A DNA stretch of 64,000 nt, taken from the NCBI RefSeq assembly GCF_009689585.1, contig NZ_AP018694.1, positions 372,001-436,000 of the forward strand, given 5' to 3'. Positions 63,609 to 64,000 of this stretch are shown piece after piece. The stretch's first letter is position 1; every line of letters begins with the position of its first letter. The translations under genes were made by a program, and so were the position numbers. The notes beneath the pieces were generated by a model. The model was given only the letters and a program-made list of their open reading frames with translations, was not told where the DNA came from and searched no databases. Origin of the DNA: Aquipluma nitroreducens (GTDB lineage: Bacteria > Bacteroidota > Bacteroidia > Bacteroidales > Prolixibacteraceae).

Positions 63609-64000
63609 GTGAGATACATTGTATTTCTTTCTATCTGGTTTATAAGCTTTATACCATTTGGGGTAAATGCACAAGAAAGCCATAAGGCATTAGACCAAAA
63701 GCTAAACAAAATGGGTTTTGAGAATATTCGCAGCTACTCGCTGGACAACCGGATTTTCATTGCTCTTGAAAATAACATTTACCGTTGGGAGATTGATGCC
63801 ATTGTTACGGCGCTCGATACGATAGTAGCCTACTCCAATCCAGAGTCACAGATTTCGCTTTACGTGCTTAAAAATGACATTCCTCAGTTAGAAATTCGAG
63901 TTCCTGCCAGATTATGGTTGCAGTACCGTTCGGGTAAAATTACAAAGTCCAAATTATTGGATGCTCTGCAGGTCGATTGCAGCATTGACGAAGACTGGAA
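63609..64000 (+). CDS. YjbH-like exopolysaccharide protein, cut by the window end
   Basis: The frame opens at GTG 63609 with a signal peptide (IVFLSIWFISFIPFGVNAQ) and stays open for 130 codons to the last base. The mature part reads LDQKLNKMGFENIRSYSLDN, then NNIYRWEIDAIVTALDTI. A stop codon just upstream rules out a longer start. The pattern fits YjbH-family periplasmic/outer-membrane proteins found in Bacteroidota exopolysaccharide loci. The family call rests on a partial sequence. Confidence 0.6.
   Translation, partial: MRYIVFLSIWFISFIPFGVNAQESHKALDQKLNKMGFENIRSYSLDNRIFIALENNIYRWEIDAIVTALDTIVAYSNPESQISLYVLKNDIPQLEIRVPARLWLQYRSGKITKSKLLDALQVDCSIDEDW

Overview
The window looks like chromosomal DNA of a Bacteroidota species, probably in or near the Bacteroidales/Marinilabiliales. 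This rests on a SusC/SusD pair with a FecR anti-sigma factor and ECF sigma factor, an UpxY-type NusG paralogue at the head of a polysaccharide locus, a Bacteroidetes-style tyrosine recombinase, and low-to-moderate GC. No rRNA gene, intact tRNA gene or CRISPR array was seen.

Region 1 (1-8.1 kb, minus strand) is a nutrient-uptake unit: ECF sigma factor, FecR anti-sigma factor, SusC with an N-terminal STN signalling domain, and SusD, closed by a hairpin terminator. No glycoside hydrolase is visible beside it. Region 2 (8.1-14.5 kb) holds a broken IS200/IS605-type element, then a DUF5107/TPR protein and a sugar-porter MFS transporter, with an AraC regulator divergent from them. This is probably a small sugar-use cluster.

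Region 3 (14.5-20.4 kb) is a mobile-element graveyard. It contains a tyrosine recombinase, a TOPRIM-type gene relic (JetD/DUF2220-like) split by an IS200-type element, and an IS5-type transposase relic split by a complete IS21-type element (istA, istB) with a 6-bp target duplication. Both insertions can be undone on paper to restore the host reading frames. Region 4 (20.5-27.5 kb, minus strand) is a signalling cluster: a receiver-kinase hybrid, a very large soluble PAS/GAF histidine kinase, and a response regulator with a C-terminal helix-turn-helix. A 1.3-kb gap follows, with a terminator hairpin and three TGGACA-type direct-repeat sites.

Region 5 (28.8 kb to the window end, all plus strand) is one large Wzx/Wzy-type capsule or exopolysaccharide locus. 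It encodes the antiterminator, export lipoprotein (Wza-like), tyrosine kinase/chain-length protein (Wzc-like), GlmS for amino-sugar supply, flippase, polymerase, initiating sugar-phosphate transferase and a YjbH-like gene cut by the window end. Two acidic-sugar pathways are encoded. WbpA/E/D/B, with a distant WbpI-type epimerase, should make a UDP-2,3-diacetamido-mannuronate-type sugar. LegB/C, an acetyltransferase, LegI, LegG and a PtmE-like nucleotidyltransferase should make a legionaminic-acid-type nonulosonate. A YhcH-family protein, a second NeuB/SpsE-like synthase and an SpsF-like cytidylyltransferase extend the second pathway. The middle of the locus (about 48.7-60.4 kb) is visibly more AT-rich and carries the strain-specific transferases, acyltransferases, flippase and polymerase.

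The locus shows recombination scars: a duplicated wbpB 3' end flanking a decayed gene with in-frame 21-bp repeats, a glycosyltransferase C-terminal stub, and palindromic intergenic repeats.
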